Assembly: GCA_000156295.1 (NCBI GenBank)
Contig: DS999224.1
Span: 326,658 to 390,657 of the forward strand
Length of the DNA stretch: 64,000 bases
From: a marine gamma proteobacterium HTCC2148
GTDB lineage: Bacteria; Pseudomonadota; Gammaproteobacteria; Pseudomonadales; Halieaceae
Reading direction: 5' to 3'
Shown here one piece after another: positions 63,997-64,000 of this stretch. Made by a program: the position numbers and the translations under genes. Under the pieces are notes generated by a model, which saw only the letters and a list, made by a program, of their open reading frames with translations, had not been told where the DNA came from and did not search any database. Positions within the stretch are counted from its first letter, which is position 1. Every line of letters begins with the position of its first letter.

Positions 63997-64000
63997 GAAC

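Overview
The window is chromosomal DNA from a gammaproteobacterium, most likely a free-living marine one near the Cellvibrionales/Pseudomonadales. The evidence is gene order and protein sequence: the rpsF-rpsR-DUF2232-rplI-dnaB block, a nrdR-ribD-ribE-ribBX-ribH-nusB-thiL-pgpA cluster, coaX beside birA, yaeQ, ettA, hslR-yrfG, and a tRNA Thr-Tyr-Gly-Thr-tuf operon. Genus and species cannot be read from the sequence. Most of the window is ordinary housekeeping DNA with tightly packed operons; no CRISPR array, intact transposon, prophage or rRNA was seen.

Layout. 0-3 kb: 5' part of a large membrane sensor (Cache-like region, periplasmic-binding domain, HAMP, HD-GYP) and a tRNA-Leu. 3-17.2 kb: translation and replication genes (rnr, rlmB, rpsF, rpsR, rplI, dnaB, radA, ettA, glyA). 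Next to dnaB, on the other strand, are two overlapping genes for a three-repeat DnaT-like protein and a phage lambda P-like helicase loader. 17.5-26.1 kb: riboflavin biosynthesis with nrdR, nusB, thiL, pgpA, then ribA, ispA and xseB. The ribBX product has lost several residues regarded as essential for DHBP synthase.

26.3-43.2 kb is an accessory surface-glycan island, much of it AT-rich and irregularly spaced. It has a lipid-linked-glycan-type ABC exporter, two sulfotransferase-like genes, a decayed IS3 transposase fragment, a 959-residue glycerophosphotransferase/capsule-synthesis chimera carrying a ten-G tract, two methyltransferases, a GT4 glycosyltransferase, a second glycerophosphotransferase-like gene, and a tightly coupled operon for phosphonate synthesis (cytidylyltransferase-PEP mutase fusion, phosphonopyruvate decarboxylase, phosphonoacetaldehyde reductase). 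Together these suggest an envelope or exported polysaccharide carrying phosphonate esters, probably 2-hydroxyethylphosphonate activated as a CMP derivative, perhaps sulfated, with possible on/off switching at the G tract. This is the most unusual system in the window.

43.2-58.8 kb returns to chromosomal backbone: dxs (separated from xseB-ispA by the island), a diguanylate cyclase, hslR, yrfG, cysQ, a metallo-beta-lactamase-fold protein, an ogt plus Ada/AlkA-fusion repair operon, a DUF2959 lipoprotein with a fatty-acid hydroxylase-family membrane protein, yaeQ, a Kef-type antiporter, birA and coaX. 58.8-61.7 kb holds an OafA-type acyltransferase and a secreted protein with a very acidic tail. 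61.9-64 kb is the tRNA-tuf operon, with a recognisable promoter.
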